Below the pieces are notes generated by a model. That model made no database searches and had not been told where the DNA came from. It saw only the letters and a program-made list of their open reading frames with translations. From Macquaria australasica (lineage: Eukaryota; Chordata; Actinopteri; Centrarchiformes; Percichthyidae): a DNA stretch of 64,000 bases. Position numbers and translations under genes: made by a program. Location: NCBI GenBank assembly GCA_005408345.1, contig SEMN01000046.1:992001-1056000 (forward strand), written 5' to 3'. Position 1 is the first letter of the stretch. Every line of letters starts with the position of its first letter. This document shows positions 63,778 through 64,000 of the stretch, in pieces.

Positions 63778-64000
63778 GAACTATTTTGTATAGGACTGCA
63801 ACTAATCATTATTGGATTACTCTGCTGATTATTTTTCAATTGTTTTGGATTGGTTTGGTTTGTAAAATAGAGATAAAATATTTAATGGCTAAAAATAGTG
63901 TACCAAAGTCAGAAGAATATTTATCTTTTTTTATGTTGTCTACTCAGGTCAAATCTCTGAAATACAATTTTAAAGCCAGCCCTGATTTGATGTCAGAAGA
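63778..64000. repeat. Fish MITE-type repeat, runs off the window
   Basis: It starts near GGACTGCAACTAATCATTAT and continues with ATTACTCTGCTGATTATTTT, GTAAAATAGAGATAAAAT and CAAATCTCTGAAATACAATTTT. This is the pattern of an abundant teleost repeat beginning GGGCTGCAACTAA. The right end lies outside the window. Confidence 0.55.

Overview
The window looks like nuclear DNA of a ray-finned (teleost, probably percomorph) fish. The genes are split by short GT-AG introns. One of them is elovl8, an elongase gene known mainly from fishes. The spaces between genes hold hAT-type MITEs, a SINE-like tail and other repeats typical of fish genomes. There are no prokaryotic features. Identifications come from reading translated exons by eye; no database search was possible.

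Layout. 1-12380 (+): intron sequence and the last four exons of a transcription-factor gene, best matched to the GLIS family (glis1-like). 11772-41336: a segmental triplication. Each unit holds the last two glis1-like exons (+), a complete elovl8 gene (-) and 3' mutyh sequence (-). Copy 1 is 11772-25112, copy 2 is 25113-33469 and copy 3 starts at 33470 and runs into the intact mutyh gene (40371-45723, -). In copies 1 and 2 the mutyh part is a truncated fragment whose end is fused directly to glis1 intron DNA. That fusion is the duplication breakpoint. Copy 2 resembles copy 3 in its left part and copy 1 in its right part, as expected if the middle unit arose by unequal crossing-over near 30.90-30.96 kb.

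All three elovl8 copies have open frames of 263 codons with matching splice sites. Copies 2 and 3 differ from copy 1 in four adjacent residues just after the catalytic HVYHH box. Intron 1 of copy 1 carries a 5-kb element with long terminal inverted repeats. Its interior is a broken gag/protease region of a BEL/Pao-type retrotransposon, itself interrupted by a hAT MITE.

Right of the triplication come mutyh (adenine DNA glycosylase), armh1 (-, 46407-49863), lgals3bp (+, 51448-54105) with a decayed partial last-exon copy behind it, an unrecognised short ORF with a signal-like N terminus (55231-55608), and mpnd (+, 56920-62167), a RAMA plus JAMM/MPN-domain protein. The genes do not form one pathway. 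The main story is local genome evolution: repeated copying of a lipid-elongase gene together with pieces of both neighbours.
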